DNA of 19,799 nucleotides, taken from contig SLSP01000133.1 in NCBI GenBank assembly GCA_007130345.1, forward strand, positions 1-19,799. Direction: 5' to 3'. Below are positions 7,104 through 14,924 of this stretch, in pieces. The DNA comes from Thermoflexales bacterium. GTDB taxonomy: Bacteria; Chloroflexota; Anaerolineae; B4-G1; SLSP01. Positions within the stretch are counted from its first letter, which is position 1. Every line of letters begins with the position of its first letter. Made by a program: the position numbers and the translations under genes. The notes beneath the pieces were generated by a model. It was not told the DNA's origin, ran no database searches, and was given only the letters and a program-made list of their open reading frames with translations.

Positions 7104-8485
7104 AGCGTCTCGAACGGGGGCGGGGCCGCCGCCGCGCCGTAAGTGTCGGGGGCGATGCTGGTCGCCGCGTCGAGGAATTGCGTGAGGCGCTTGTTGAAGA
7201 ACAGTTGCACCGTCCCGGTGGGGCCGCTGCGGTGTTTGGCGATGATGATGTCGGCGATATTGGGGGTCTCCGTCTCCTCATTGTATAGCTCGTCGCGGTA
7301 AATGAACATCACGATGTCGGCATCTTGTTCCAGCGAACCACTTTCGCGCAAATCGGAGAGCACCGGGTGCTTGTCCGTGCGCTGTTCGACGGCGCGTGAG
7401 AGTTGCGAGGCCGTCATCAGGGGGAGGTCAAGCTCGCGGGCCAGCCCCTTGAGTGAGCGCGAGATGTACGACACTTCCTGGACGCGGTTTTCGGAGCGCG
7501 AGTCGGAGTTCATCAGTTGCAGGTAATCGACGAAGACCATGTCCAGCCCCCGCTCTGATTGTAAGCGGCGGCACTTGGTGCGCAGTTGCAGCACCGAGAT
7601 GGAGGGCGTATCATCAATGTAGATGGGCAATTCGGACAGGTGGGCGATGGCCTCGGCGAAGCGCGGCCAGTCGTCGTCCTGGAGATGGCCCAGGCGCAGG
7701 CGTTGCGCGTCGATCTGGCTGACGGCGGCTACCATCCGCTGCACCAACTGCTCCGCCGACATCTCCAGGCTGAAGAGGGCCGTCGTCCGCCCCTTTTCCG
7801 CCGCCTTGAGCGCGAAGGTAATCATCAGCGAGGTCTTGCCGACGCCGGGCCGCGCTGCCAGGATCAGCAGGTCGGAGCGCTGGAAGCCGCCGAACATCCG
7901 GTCGAGGTCGCGGAAGCCGGAGGGGACGCCCATCGGTTCGCCGCGATGCGCGTAGAGGTATTCCACGCGGTCGTAGTAGCGCTGCACCACCTCTTGGATG
8001 GGCTGTAAGTCGCGCGTGGTGCGCTGCTGCGAGACGCCGAAGAGCGCCTGCTCGGAGCGATCCACCACCTGCTCGACCGGCAACTTCTCGTCGTAGGCCA
8101 GCCGCGCGATGTCGGTGACGGCATCCAGCAGGCGGCGACGCACTGCCGTTTGCTCCACCATCCGCCCATAGGATTCAATGTTGATGGCGGAGGGGACGGC
8201 GTTGATGAGTTGCGAGACGTAGGCCGCGCCGCCCACCGCTTCGAGCTGCTCCCGCCGCTCTAGCTCGGTGGTCAGGTTCAGGAAGTCAATGGGGTCGCGG
8301 CGCTCGTGGATGCGCGTGACGGCCTCGTAGAGCCAGCGGTGCTTCTGGAGGTAGAAGTCCTCCGCGCGCAGGAAGGGCAATACCCGGAAGATGCCCTCCG
8401 GGTCAATGAGCAGCGCGCCCAGGACGGCCTCTTCGGCCTCGACATTATGGGGGACGGTTTTATTGGGGGCGGCGTTGATGCCCAC
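7100..8485 (-). CDS. dnaB: Replicative DNA helicase DnaB
   Basis: The product is the hexameric 5'-3' helicase that unwinds DNA at the replication fork. It has 461 residues, the usual length. The N-terminal DnaB domain opens with VPHNVEAEEAVLGALL (11-26). After a linker the RecA-fold motor contains Walker A ARPGVGKTS (211-219), FSLEMSAEQL (238-247), Walker B VFVDYLQL (317-324, Asp320) and LSDLRESGSLEQDADIV. There is no intein. The start is a GTG at 8485 preceded by GAGAGG, which overlaps the stop codon of the upstream nuclease gene 8 nt away. It is followed by the DnaD-like gene with an ATGA overlap. Confidence 0.97.
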   Translation of the reverse strand: MGINAAPNKTVPHNVEAEEAVLGALLIDPEGIFRVLPFLRAEDFYLQKHRWLYEAVTRIHERRDPIDFLNLTTELERREQLEAVGGAAYVSQLINAVPSAINIESYGRMVEQTAVRRRLLDAVTDIARLAYDEKLPVEQVVDRSEQALFGVSQQRTTRDLQPIQEVVQRYYDRVEYLYAHRGEPMGVPSGFRDLDRMFGGFQRSDLLILAARPGVGKTSLMITFALKAAEKGRTTALFSLEMSAEQLVQRMVAAVSQIDAQRLRLGHLQDDDWPRFAEAIAHLSELPIYIDDTPSISVLQLRTKCRRLQSERGLDMVFVDYLQLMNSDSRSENRVQEVSYISRSLKGLARELDLPLMTASQLSRAVEQRTDKHPVLSDLRESGSLEQDADIVMFIYRDELYNEETETPNIADIIIAKHRSGPTGTVQLFFNKRLTQFLDAATSIAPDTYGAAAAPPPFETL

Positions 8486-8493
8486 AGGCCCTC

Positions 8494-8997
8494 TCAGTTC
8501 TCCTGGATATCGTTTTCATCGATATCCAGCGTGCTGAGGAAATCGCGGAAGACGCCCAGACCCTCTTCGCGCATATTGTCCTCGTCGATGATGTCCTGGT
8601 CGGGCACGACGCCGGCCTCATCCATCACCGTCTCATCGACGTAGATGGGCACGTTGGCCCGCACGGCAATGGCGATGGCGTCGCTAGGGCGCGAGTCCAC
8701 GTCAACCTCCTCGCCATCCACATCCAGCACCAGCCGGGCGTAGAAGGTGTTGTTCGCCAGCGCGTTGATGTAGATGTACATTAGCTCCGCGCCCAGCGTA
8801 TCCAACAGCCCCATCACGAGATCATGGGTCAGCGGGCGGGGCATCTCGATCTCGTTGAGGCGCACGGAGATGGCCTCGGCCTCACACGGGCCAATCCATA
8901 TCGGCAAGTAGCGCTCGATGTCGATCTCTTTGAGCACCACGATCCGGTGCGGCGAGACGAGGCTCATCTGTATGGTTTCCAGGGTCACTTCGATCAT
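8494..8997 (-). CDS. Bifunctional nuclease family protein (DUF151/BFN)
   Basis: The 167-residue product matches the DUF151 family. Conserved blocks are YLPIWIGPCEAEAI (about 30-43), RPLTHDLVMGLLDTLGA (54-70), NNTFYARLVLD (82-92) and VDSRPSDAIAIAVRANVPIYVDE split across 98-121. The C-terminus is an acidic tail (about 125-167). Plant members have been reported to have RNase and DNase activity; the role of bacterial members is poorly defined. It is the first gene of the dnaB operon, with its own TATAAT box at 9044-9049 and GAGGAG before the ATG. Placement with dnaB hints at a link to replication or stress response, which is inference. Confidence 0.9.
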   Translation of the reverse strand: MIEVTLETIQMSLVSPHRIVVLKEIDIERYLPIWIGPCEAEAISVRLNEIEMPRPLTHDLVMGLLDTLGAELMYIYINALANNTFYARLVLDVDGEEVDVDSRPSDAIAIAVRANVPIYVDETVMDEAGVVPDQDIIDEDNMREEGLGVFRDFLSTLDIDENDIQEN

Positions 8998-9043
8998 ATA
9001 TCACTCCTCGCAAGGGGTCGCGTTCTGGTTAGGCCCTGCCCGT

Positions 9044-9070
9044 ATTATACCCGCGCTGGTGTGAAGTCAA
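9044..9070 (-). promoter_or_regulatory. Promoter for the BFN-dnaB-DnaD-loader operon
   Basis: On the minus strand TTGACT (9070-9065) is followed, after a rather short 15-nt spacer, by TATAAT (9049-9044). This lies 47 bp before the BFN start codon, leaving a leader of about 40 nt with GAGGAG before the ATG. It is back to back with the rnhA promoter in a 115-bp divergent region. Confidence 0.5.
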
Positions 9071-9077
9071 TTGCCGG

Positions 9078-9105
9078 TTGCTTTTCTGCCAGCCGCTTTT
9101 ACAAT
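9078..9105 (+). promoter_or_regulatory. Promoter for rnhA, apparently giving a leaderless mRNA
   Basis: TTGCTT (9078-9083) and TACAAT (9100-9105) are separated by 16 nt. The -10 box ends only 7 nt before the ATG at 9113, so transcription would start at or next to the A of the start codon. There is no Shine-Dalgarno sequence before that ATG, which agrees with leaderless translation. Confidence 0.5.
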
Positions 9106-9112
9106 ACGGGAC

Positions 9113-9634
9113 ATGACATCATCCAAAACGGAGCAACCACGCAAATTGATCACGGTGTACACCGACGGCAGTTCCCTGGGAAATCCTGGGCCTGGCGGTT
9201 ACGGTGCGGTGCTGATGTGCGGCGGCCATCGCCGCGAACTTTCCGGCGGATTCCGCCACACCACCAACAACCGGATGGAACTGCTGGCCGCCATCGAGGC
9301 GCTGCGCGCGCTCAAGGAGCCGTGCCGCGTGAAGCTGCACACCGACTCGCGCTATCTGGTGGACGCCATCGAGAAGGGATGGGCGAAGCGTTGGCGCGCG
9401 CAAGGCTGGTGGCGCAACAAGAAGGATCGCGCGCTCAATCCCGACCTGTGGGCCGAGTTGCTGGAACTCTGCGCGGAGCACACCGTCGAGTTTGTGTGGG
9501 TTCCAGGCCACGCGGGCGTCCCAGAGAACGAGCGGTGCGACGAACTGGCCCGCGCCGCCGCGCAGCAGAAACCTCTTCCCGCCGACGAGGTCTATGAGCA
9601 AGGCGATGCGGGTGCCCCGCGCTTCGAGATGTGA
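9113..9634 (+). CDS. rnhA: Ribonuclease HI
   Basis: RNase HI cleaves the RNA strand of RNA-DNA hybrids, such as R-loops and primers. From the ATG at 9113 the product has 173 residues. The four acidic catalytic residues are visible: Asp18 (YTDGSSLGNPG), Glu56 (NNRMELLAA), Asp78 (HTDSRYL) and Asp143 (NERCDELA), plus His133 in VPGHAG. The basic protrusion (RWRAQGWWRNKKD, about 93-105) is present, as in E. coli RNase HI. A short tail follows the last helix. An in-frame TTG at 9071 is possible, but it overlaps the promoter and would add an unconserved segment, so I prefer 9113. It is the only plus-strand gene and converges on recD2. Confidence 0.95.
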   Translation: MTSSKTEQPRKLITVYTDGSSLGNPGPGGYGAVLMCGGHRRELSGGFRHTTNNRMELLAAIEALRALKEPCRVKLHTDSRYLVDAIEKGWAKRWRAQGWWRNKKDRALNPDLWAELLELCAEHTVEFVWVPGHAGVPENERCDELARAAAQQKPLPADEVYEQGDAGAPRFEM

Positions 9635-9646
9635 CTCCTACTTGAT

Positions 9647-9783
9647 GACTCTAATGAAAGAACCCTAAAAATCCGATTTTTTAGCAGCTTGATACCAAAG
9701 ATAGATTTTTCGCGTGCGAACTTCATATATGTAGTAGGTCGCGTGTGAAAAAATCGGATTTTTGGGCTTTTTTCAGGAGGGTC
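9647..9783. repeat. Palindromic element, family C copy 1
   Basis: This element of about 137 bp has imperfect terminal inverted repeats (GACTCTAATGAAAG on the left; GACCCTCCTGAAA as the complement of the right end). Inside these lie CTAAAAATCCGATTTTTTAG and, opposite, AAAAAATCGGATTTTTG. The core carries CATATATGTAGTAGGTCGC. Copies are at 13438-13560 and 16613-16748. It fills the gap between the convergent genes rnhA and recD2; the recD2 stop codon is formed at its edge. On the minus strand it stays open for about 40 codons (KIRFFHTRPTTYMKFAREKS and onward). Confidence 0.88.
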
Positions 9784-12043
9784 ACTTGGTAGATTTGTCC
9801 GCTCTCGATGATCGGGAAGTTGTTGGATAGCCGCTCGGCGGCGGCGGCGCAGACTGGCTGGCCTGGATACGCGCTTTGAGCCGCGTGTTGCGCCGGGCGA
9901 TTTTGTCGTTGTGTACGGCAATGGCGATGGCGCGGCGGTCGCCCACTAGCACCACCAATTCCTGCGCGCGGGTGATGGCCGTGTAGAGCAGGTTGCGTTG
10001 CAACATCACGTAGTGCTGCATCAGCAGCGGAATCACCACCACGGGGAACTCGCTCCCCTGCGCCTTGTGGATGCTGACGGCGTAGGCGTGAACCAACTCG
10101 TCCAGTTGCGCGGACTCGTACACGATGCCCTCCCCGTCGCAGTCCAGCGTGAGCGTGTGACGCTCCGTGTCGATGGCGGTCACGCACCCCATATCGCCAT
10201 TGAAGACCTGGCGGTCGTAGTCGTTGCGGATTTGCATCACCCGGTCGCCCACGCGGAAGACGCGCGAGCCGTGCGGCGTCTCGGCCTTGTGAGGCTGCGC
10301 GGGATTGAGCCGCTCCTGGAGCCGCTGGTTGAGCGCGCTCACGCCCACCGCGCCCCGGTGCATCGGCGCGAGCACCTGCACATCGCGGTCGGCGACGTAG
10401 CCGAACTTCGCCGGGATGCGCCGCGCCACGATGTCCAGCACCAGGTCGGCGGCGGCTTCGGCATCGTCCTGACGGAAGAGGAAGAAGTCCCGCGCGCCCT
10501 GGGGGAACAGCGGCAACTCGCCCCCGTTGATGCGATGCGCGTTGGTCACGATGAAGCTATCCGCGGCCTGGCGGAAGATCACGTCGAGGCGCGTCACCGG
10601 CAGCGCGGCGCTGTCGATGAGGTCGCGCAGCACGTTGCCCGGCCCCACCGACGGCAGTTGATCCACGTCCCCCACCAGCAGCAGGTGCGTGCCCGCCTCC
10701 ACCGCCTTGAGCAGGTGATTCATCAGCAGCACGTCCACCATCGAGACCTCATCCACGATGATGAGGTCGGTATTCAGCGGGTTCTCCTGGTCGCGCAAGA
10801 AGCGGTTGCCCTCGGTCGGCTTGAATTCTAGCAGACGATGGAGCGTCTTGGCCTCGCGCCCGGTGGTCTCGCCGAGGCGCTTGGCCGCGCGGCCGGTGGG
10901 GGCCGCCAGCAGCACCGAGCGCCCTTTGGCCTGCAACAACTCGATGATGCTGCGCGTCACCGTGGTCTTGCCCGTGCCCGGCCCGCCGGTCAGCACGCTC
11001 ACCCGCGCCGTGATCGCCATCCGCACCGCCGCCCGCTGCTGCTCCGCCAGCGTGATGCCCGTGTGCGTGTCGAGCCACTCGAAGGCCACGTCCCAATCCA
11101 CATCCTGGAAGACGGCCAGCCGGTCGCGGGCGGCGGTATGCAGGCGGCGTAGCCGGTTCGCCACCCCCACCTCGGCGTAGTAGAAGGGCGGCAAGTAGAT
11201 AGCCTCCCCCGCCGCGTCCGGCAGCGTCTCCGCGATGACCTCCTCCAGCGCGAGCAGCGCGTCCAGTTGCGCGGCACACGTCTCCGAGGCCACCTCCAGC
11301 AACTCGGCGGCCTGGTGCAACAGCGCGGCGCGGACGGCGAAGCAGTGCCCGTCGTCGCTGAACCGGCCCAGGGTGTAGCGCAATCCCGCCTGCACCCGCG
11401 CGGGCGCGTCCGGCGCGATGCCCAACTTCTGCGCGATCTGGTCGGCGGTCTTGAAGCCGATGCCGTAGATGTCCTTTTCCAGTTGATAGGGATTGCGCTG
11501 GATGACGGCGACGGCCTCATCCCCATAATGGCGATAAATCTTGACCGCCAGCCCGGTGCTCACCCCGTGCCCTTGCAGGAAGATCATCAGTTCCTTGATC
11601 TGCTTCTGCTCCTCCCAGGCGCGCGTGACGCGGGCCGCGCGCTTTTTGCCGATGCCGGGCACTTCGCGCAGGCGATTGGGCGTCTCCTCGATCACGTCCA
11701 GCGTGCGCAGGCCGAAGTAATCGACGATGCGCCCCGCGTTCACCGGGCCGACGCCCTTGATGAGGCCGCTGCCCAGGTACTTGCGCAGCCCCTCGACGGT
11801 GGCCGGGAGCTTGACCGTGTACTCGCGCACCTCGAACTGCCGCCCGTACTGCGGGTGCGTCGTCCACAGCCCGCGCAGCCGCACCGACTCGCCCACCTGC
11901 ACGCCGCCGAGTAGCCCCACCACCGTGATCTCGTAACTTTTGCCGGTGGGCGTCAGCTTGGCGACGGTGTACCCATTCTCTTCGTTGCGGAAGGTCAGCC
12001 GTTCCAGCGTGCCTTCCAGCGTCTTCAGGTGTGTTTCGTTCAT
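9782..12043 (-). CDS. recD2: RecD2-family 5'-3' DNA helicase
   Basis: The product is a superfamily 1B helicase of the RecD2/TraA type, found without RecBC and linked to DNA repair and fork processing. From ATG 12043 it has 753 residues, a typical length. An N-terminal OB-like domain is followed by helix-hairpin-helix segments (around 90-200, including LREVPGIGKKRA). The motor has Walker A GGPGTGKTT (353-361), motif II VDEVSMVD (430-437), motif III GDVDQLPSVGPG (458-469), motif V AVSIHKAQGSEFPVV and motif VI YTAITRAQELVVLVGD. An in-frame TTG at 12076 would overlap the YfhO-like gene; the ATG starts four bases after that gene's stop and is preferred, though neither has a strong ribosome site. 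The stop codon lies at the border of a family C repeat. Confidence 0.95.
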   Translation of the reverse strand: MNETHLKTLEGTLERLTFRNEENGYTVAKLTPTGKSYEITVVGLLGGVQVGESVRLRGLWTTHPQYGRQFEVREYTVKLPATVEGLRKYLGSGLIKGVGPVNAGRIVDYFGLRTLDVIEETPNRLREVPGIGKKRAARVTRAWEEQKQIKELMIFLQGHGVSTGLAVKIYRHYGDEAVAVIQRNPYQLEKDIYGIGFKTADQIAQKLGIAPDAPARVQAGLRYTLGRFSDDGHCFAVRAALLHQAAELLEVASETCAAQLDALLALEEVIAETLPDAAGEAIYLPPFYYAEVGVANRLRRLHTAARDRLAVFQDVDWDVAFEWLDTHTGITLAEQQRAAVRMAITARVSVLTGGPGTGKTTVTRSIIELLQAKGRSVLLAAPTGRAAKRLGETTGREAKTLHRLLEFKPTEGNRFLRDQENPLNTDLIIVDEVSMVDVLLMNHLLKAVEAGTHLLLVGDVDQLPSVGPGNVLRDLIDSAALPVTRLDVIFRQAADSFIVTNAHRINGGELPLFPQGARDFFLFRQDDAEAAADLVLDIVARRIPAKFGYVADRDVQVLAPMHRGAVGVSALNQRLQERLNPAQPHKAETPHGSRVFRVGDRVMQIRNDYDRQVFNGDMGCVTAIDTERHTLTLDCDGEGIVYESAQLDELVHAYAVSIHKAQGSEFPVVVIPLLMQHYVMLQRNLLYTAITRAQELVVLVGDRRAIAIAVHNDKIARRNTRLKARIQASQSAPPPPSGYPTTSRSSRADKSTK

Positions 12044-12047
12044 GGGA

Positions 12048-14768
12048 TCAGGTTGGAGCCTCGTCGGGGCCGGCAAGCCAACTTCGCAAGGGCCGATAAA
12101 GCGCCCAGGCCAACAAGCTCATCCCGCTGATGACCGCGCCCGCCGTCAGCCCCTCCGGGCGATAGCGCCAGGTGACGCGCCACGCGCCCGGTTCCAGCAG
12201 CACGCCCCGGAATAGCAGGTTGGCGCGCAGCGGCTCCGCCTCGAACGCCGCGCTGCCATCCGCCGCCTCAACCTGCGCCCTCCATCCCGGCGACCAGCCG
12301 TCGGTGAGGAGCAGCAGCGCCCGTTGCGCGGTCTCCGCCTCAATGTCGACCCGCGCCGCCGCGTAGCGCGTGACCCGCGCCTCTCCCGTGACCGTGCCAT
12401 CCGGCAAAACCGCGTCCGCGCACCCCAGGAGCACGGCCTGCCGCGCCGGGTCGAAGCCGGGGGATTGCATCTTCGCCAACGCCGTTGCCTCGTCCGCCGC
12501 GCAATCCGCCGAAGGTACCAGGAATGCGCGGGGCAGTACGGCCAGGTTCTCGTAAATTTTCACATCCCCCGAATGAACCTGCCGAAAGTGCGCCGAGGCC
12601 ACCAGTGGGTAGAAGGCGTCCGTGGTCTCATCCAGCAGGCTGACCCCGCCGATCACCAGCCCCGCGTCGCCACCGTGGAACGTGACCGCGCGCACCGCGC
12701 CGCCCGGTTCCGGCCAGCGCGCGCGTCCCGGCGTCAGCGCGTCCCCCGCCGCCAAAGGTAGCGGCAGCGTCACCGCGTCGCCCTCCGCAAAGGCCACCGT
12801 CACCGCGCCCTCGCCCGCGTAGAGCAGGCCGAGCGCGTCCGCCGCGAACGCCTCCGGCAGCCACGCCAGCCGCAGCGACTCGCCCGGCTCCAGTGCGTGG
12901 CGGAACTGGCGGTCGTAGAAGACACCGTCGAGCCAGGCGTCGCCGACCTTGTCGGTGATGACGAAGCGCGTGCCCGCCAGCGCGAGCCAGCGCGCGTCGG
13001 GGATGGCGACCAGATTCTCGCGCAGGCGGCCATCGCGGGTGCCCCCAGGCAGCAGCAGGCGCGAGAAAGCGACGTAAGCCTCGGTGGGCAGCAGGCCGCC
13101 ATCGTAGCCGTCCAGTGCGGGCACGCCGAAGGCCATCGAGATGTTGGGCGCGAGCACCTCGCGCTGCTTGGCCGCCACCTTGAACGTCCACAGCGCGTCG
13201 GCAGAGAGCGCGTCGCCGTAGATGGCGTCGATTTCGGGGCCATCCCCCACATCGAAGAGCGTCTGCGAGACGCTGAGGAAGCGTCCGGGGGAGGCGTCCG
13301 GCTCCTCGGCGGCGGCCATCAGATGCGCTGTGGCGGGCCGCAGGTCGGTGTAGGCACGCGAGGCGGTGGCGGCAGCGTGGGGCAGGCCCTCCGCCGCCCA
13401 GAGCAGTTCCAGCGCGAGCGCGGCAAACAGAACACCACGGAGGAAAGAACGCTTAAAAATCCGATTTTTTAGTATCGCGATACTATAAGTGGTTTTTCCG
13501 CGCGCGAATCTCCTGTTCGTAATAGGTTGTATCCGAAAAAAATCGGATTTTTGAGTTGCTTCTTGTGTTCTCTGTGTCTCTGTGGTAAAAAATCTGTCCG
13601 TCATCACCAACCCCGCCGCCAGACTCGCGCCCAGGGTGTAGAGGGCCAGGAAGCGCGCCGGGGCGCGGAAGTGGACGAAGCCGGGCACGCCCAGGCGCAC
13701 GGCTGCCAGGTACAGCGGATTGTATCCGCCGAGGGCGAGGAACAGGCCGAGGCCCGCCAGCGCGAGGGGCAGGCGCAGCGCGCGTCCTTCTCGGCGCGGG
13801 GCGCGGAGCGCGGCCCATCCCGCCAGCACCAGCCCCACCAGGCCGAGGTAGGCCACGCCTTCGGGCAGCAGCGGCGGGAGCAGGTATGGTGGGAGCAGCG
13901 CGCGCGGCAGCTCCCAGGGCGGCACGGAGAAGGAGATCGCCTCGCGCCAGGGCATCCCGCCGCTGCGCACGGAGTGCCGCGTCAGCGCGAGCGTCGGCGC
14001 GAGTTGCACTGCCGCCATCCCGAAGGCCAGCGCGTAAGGCCACGCCATCTGCCAGAGGCGCGTCAGCGCGCCTCGCGCCTCGCCCACGCGCCACAACGCG
14101 ATCCCCACCGCCGCGATGAACGCCATCTGCGTGTGGCCCGCGAGGAGGATGAGGGCCAGCGCGACAACGCTAACCGGAGGCAGAAAAACTTCGGAGCTTG
14201 GATTGTGGATTGTGGAATCTGCGCGCCCTTCGTCATCTGCCATCTGCCATTTGCACGGCAGCAAGGTCAGGGGGAGCCAGGCGAGGGCGTGCAGTTGGTT
14301 GAGGTGCTCAACGTGGAGGCCGAGGTAGCCGCTTCCGGCGTAGAGGAGGCCGCTGATTGCCGCACCCCAGGGAGTCGCTCCGAGGCGTCGCGCCAGCAGC
14401 CAGGCGTTGGACGCGGCCAGCAGCAGGTGCAGCAGCACGCTCCAATGCAGCGCGCGCGCCATCCCCGCCAGCGACGGGCCGGAGAGCAACCATAGCGGCC
14501 AGTTGAGGGGATAGAAGACGCCGGCTTGGGAGTTCGCTAGCAAGGGTGCCCCCGCGAAGAGGTACGGATTCCACAGGGGCAACTGCCCGGCCTGGAAAGC
14601 GCGGGCCGCCGTCACCCAATAGGGGAAGAAATACGTGTGCAGATCGCCGCCGGCCAGCACCCGTCCCCAGACCAGCCGCCGGAAGATGAGCAGTATCGCG
14701 ATCCCCATCGCCGCCCAGGCCCAAGCCGCCCCGCGCTGCTCTTCTCCCTTCTCGCCCCCGTTACCCAT
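12048..14768 (-). CDS. YfhO-like polytopic membrane protein with in-frame repeat insertions
   Basis: From ATG 14768 (GGAG seven bases upstream) the product has 906 residues. The N-terminal half is multi-spanning, starting near AAMGIAILLIFRRLVWG. It includes loop motifs typical of YfhO and glycosyltransferase-C-like proteins: GGDLHTYFFPYW, PLWNPYLFAGAPLLANSQ and GLHVEHLNQLHALAWLPL. The C-terminal half is a large non-cytoplasmic part closed by LTDGWSPGWRAQVEAADG and a last helix. YfhO relatives are implicated in glycosylation of cell-wall polymers or lipids; the exact role here is unknown. Two segments do not fit the family: about 170-196, coded by heptanucleotide repeats, and about 389-443, coded by a family A half repeat plus a family C element. 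Both lie in loops and keep the frame. An upstream TTG at 14822 lies within repeat D and is rejected. Confidence 0.82.
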   Translation of the reverse strand: MGNGGEKGEEQRGAAWAWAAMGIAILLIFRRLVWGRVLAGGDLHTYFFPYWVTAARAFQAGQLPLWNPYLFAGAPLLANSQAGVFYPLNWPLWLLSGPSLAGMARALHWSVLLHLLLAASNAWLLARRLGATPWGAAISGLLYAGSGYLGLHVEHLNQLHALAWLPLTLLPCKWQMADDEGRADSTIHNPSSEVFLPPVSVVALALILLAGHTQMAFIAAVGIALWRVGEARGALTRLWQMAWPYALAFGMAAVQLAPTLALTRHSVRSGGMPWREAISFSVPPWELPRALLPPYLLPPLLPEGVAYLGLVGLVLAGWAALRAPRREGRALRLPLALAGLGLFLALGGYNPLYLAAVRLGVPGFVHFRAPARFLALYTLGASLAAGLVMTDRFFTTETQRTQEATQKSDFFRIQPITNRRFARGKTTYSIAILKNRIFKRSFLRGVLFAALALELLWAAEGLPHAAATASRAYTDLRPATAHLMAAAEEPDASPGRFLSVSQTLFDVGDGPEIDAIYGDALSADALWTFKVAAKQREVLAPNISMAFGVPALDGYDGGLLPTEAYVAFSRLLLPGGTRDGRLRENLVAIPDARWLALAGTRFVITDKVGDAWLDGVFYDRQFRHALEPGESLRLAWLPEAFAADALGLLYAGEGAVTVAFAEGDAVTLPLPLAAGDALTPGRARWPEPGGAVRAVTFHGGDAGLVIGGVSLLDETTDAFYPLVASAHFRQVHSGDVKIYENLAVLPRAFLVPSADCAADEATALAKMQSPGFDPARQAVLLGCADAVLPDGTVTGEARVTRYAAARVDIEAETAQRALLLLTDGWSPGWRAQVEAADGSAAFEAEPLRANLLFRGVLLEPGAWRVTWRYRPEGLTAGAVISGMSLLAWALYRPLRSWLAGPDEAPT
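13438..13560. repeat. Palindromic element, family C copy 2, inside the YfhO-like gene
   Basis: CTTAAAAATCCGATTTTTTAG (13452 onward) and GAAAAAAATCGGATTTTTGAG (to about 13555) form the arms. The middle is more diverged than in copies 1 and 3. It lies wholly inside the coding region and is translated in the minus frame as KSDFFRIQPITNRRFARGK and onward to KNRIFKRSF. Copy 1 would encode a matching peptide in the same orientation and frame. Confidence 0.85.
13560..13592. repeat. Half copy of repeat family A inside the YfhO-like gene
   Basis: The stretch TGTGTTCTCTGTGTCTCTGTGG matches the right arm of the palindrome at 1-118. It is joined directly to family C copy 2. On the coding strand it gives TTETQRTQEATQ, a composition unlike the surrounding membrane helices. 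Confidence 0.75.
14199..14254. repeat. Two short heptanucleotide tandem repeats within the YfhO-like gene
   Basis: TGGATTG occurs twice (14199-14205, 14206-14212) followed by the variant TGGAATC. After a 14-nt spacer CATCTGC occurs twice (14234-14240, 14241-14247) followed by CATTTGC (14248-14254). The region encodes a hydrophilic stretch (KWQMADDEGRADSTIHNPSS) between membrane helices. This resembles the short tandemly repeated heptamers described in cyanobacteria. Confidence 0.7.
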
Positions 14769-14786
14769 CGCTGACTCCACTGTAAA

Positions 14787-14922
14787 AATCAACGCAAAGA
14801 TGCAAAGGCGCAAAGACGCCAAGAAAAATTAAGGTTGATCTTAAAACTATCTTCATATTTGTTAAATAATCTCAAGTATAACCTTAAAGATATTTGCTCT
14901 CTCGCGTCTTTGCATTAAAAAT
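14787..14922. repeat. Imperfect palindrome, repeat family D
   Basis: The left arm is CGCAAAGATGCAAAGGCGCAAAGACGCC (14793 onward), followed by AATTAAGGTTGATC. The right arm, read in complement, gives TTAATGCAAAGACGCGAGAG and TTTAAGGTTATAC. The interior is very AT-rich. It lies just upstream of the YfhO-like start. Together with family B copy 2 it fills the 317-bp gene-free stretch 14769-15085. No promoter for the YfhO-like gene is evident there beyond these repeats. Confidence 0.7.
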
Positions 14923-14924
14923 AG

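Noticed and set aside
14769..14822. N-terminal extension of the YfhO-like protein to a TTG at 14822
   Set aside because: The extra 18 residues are encoded by repeat D, while the ATG at 14768 has a good GGAG.
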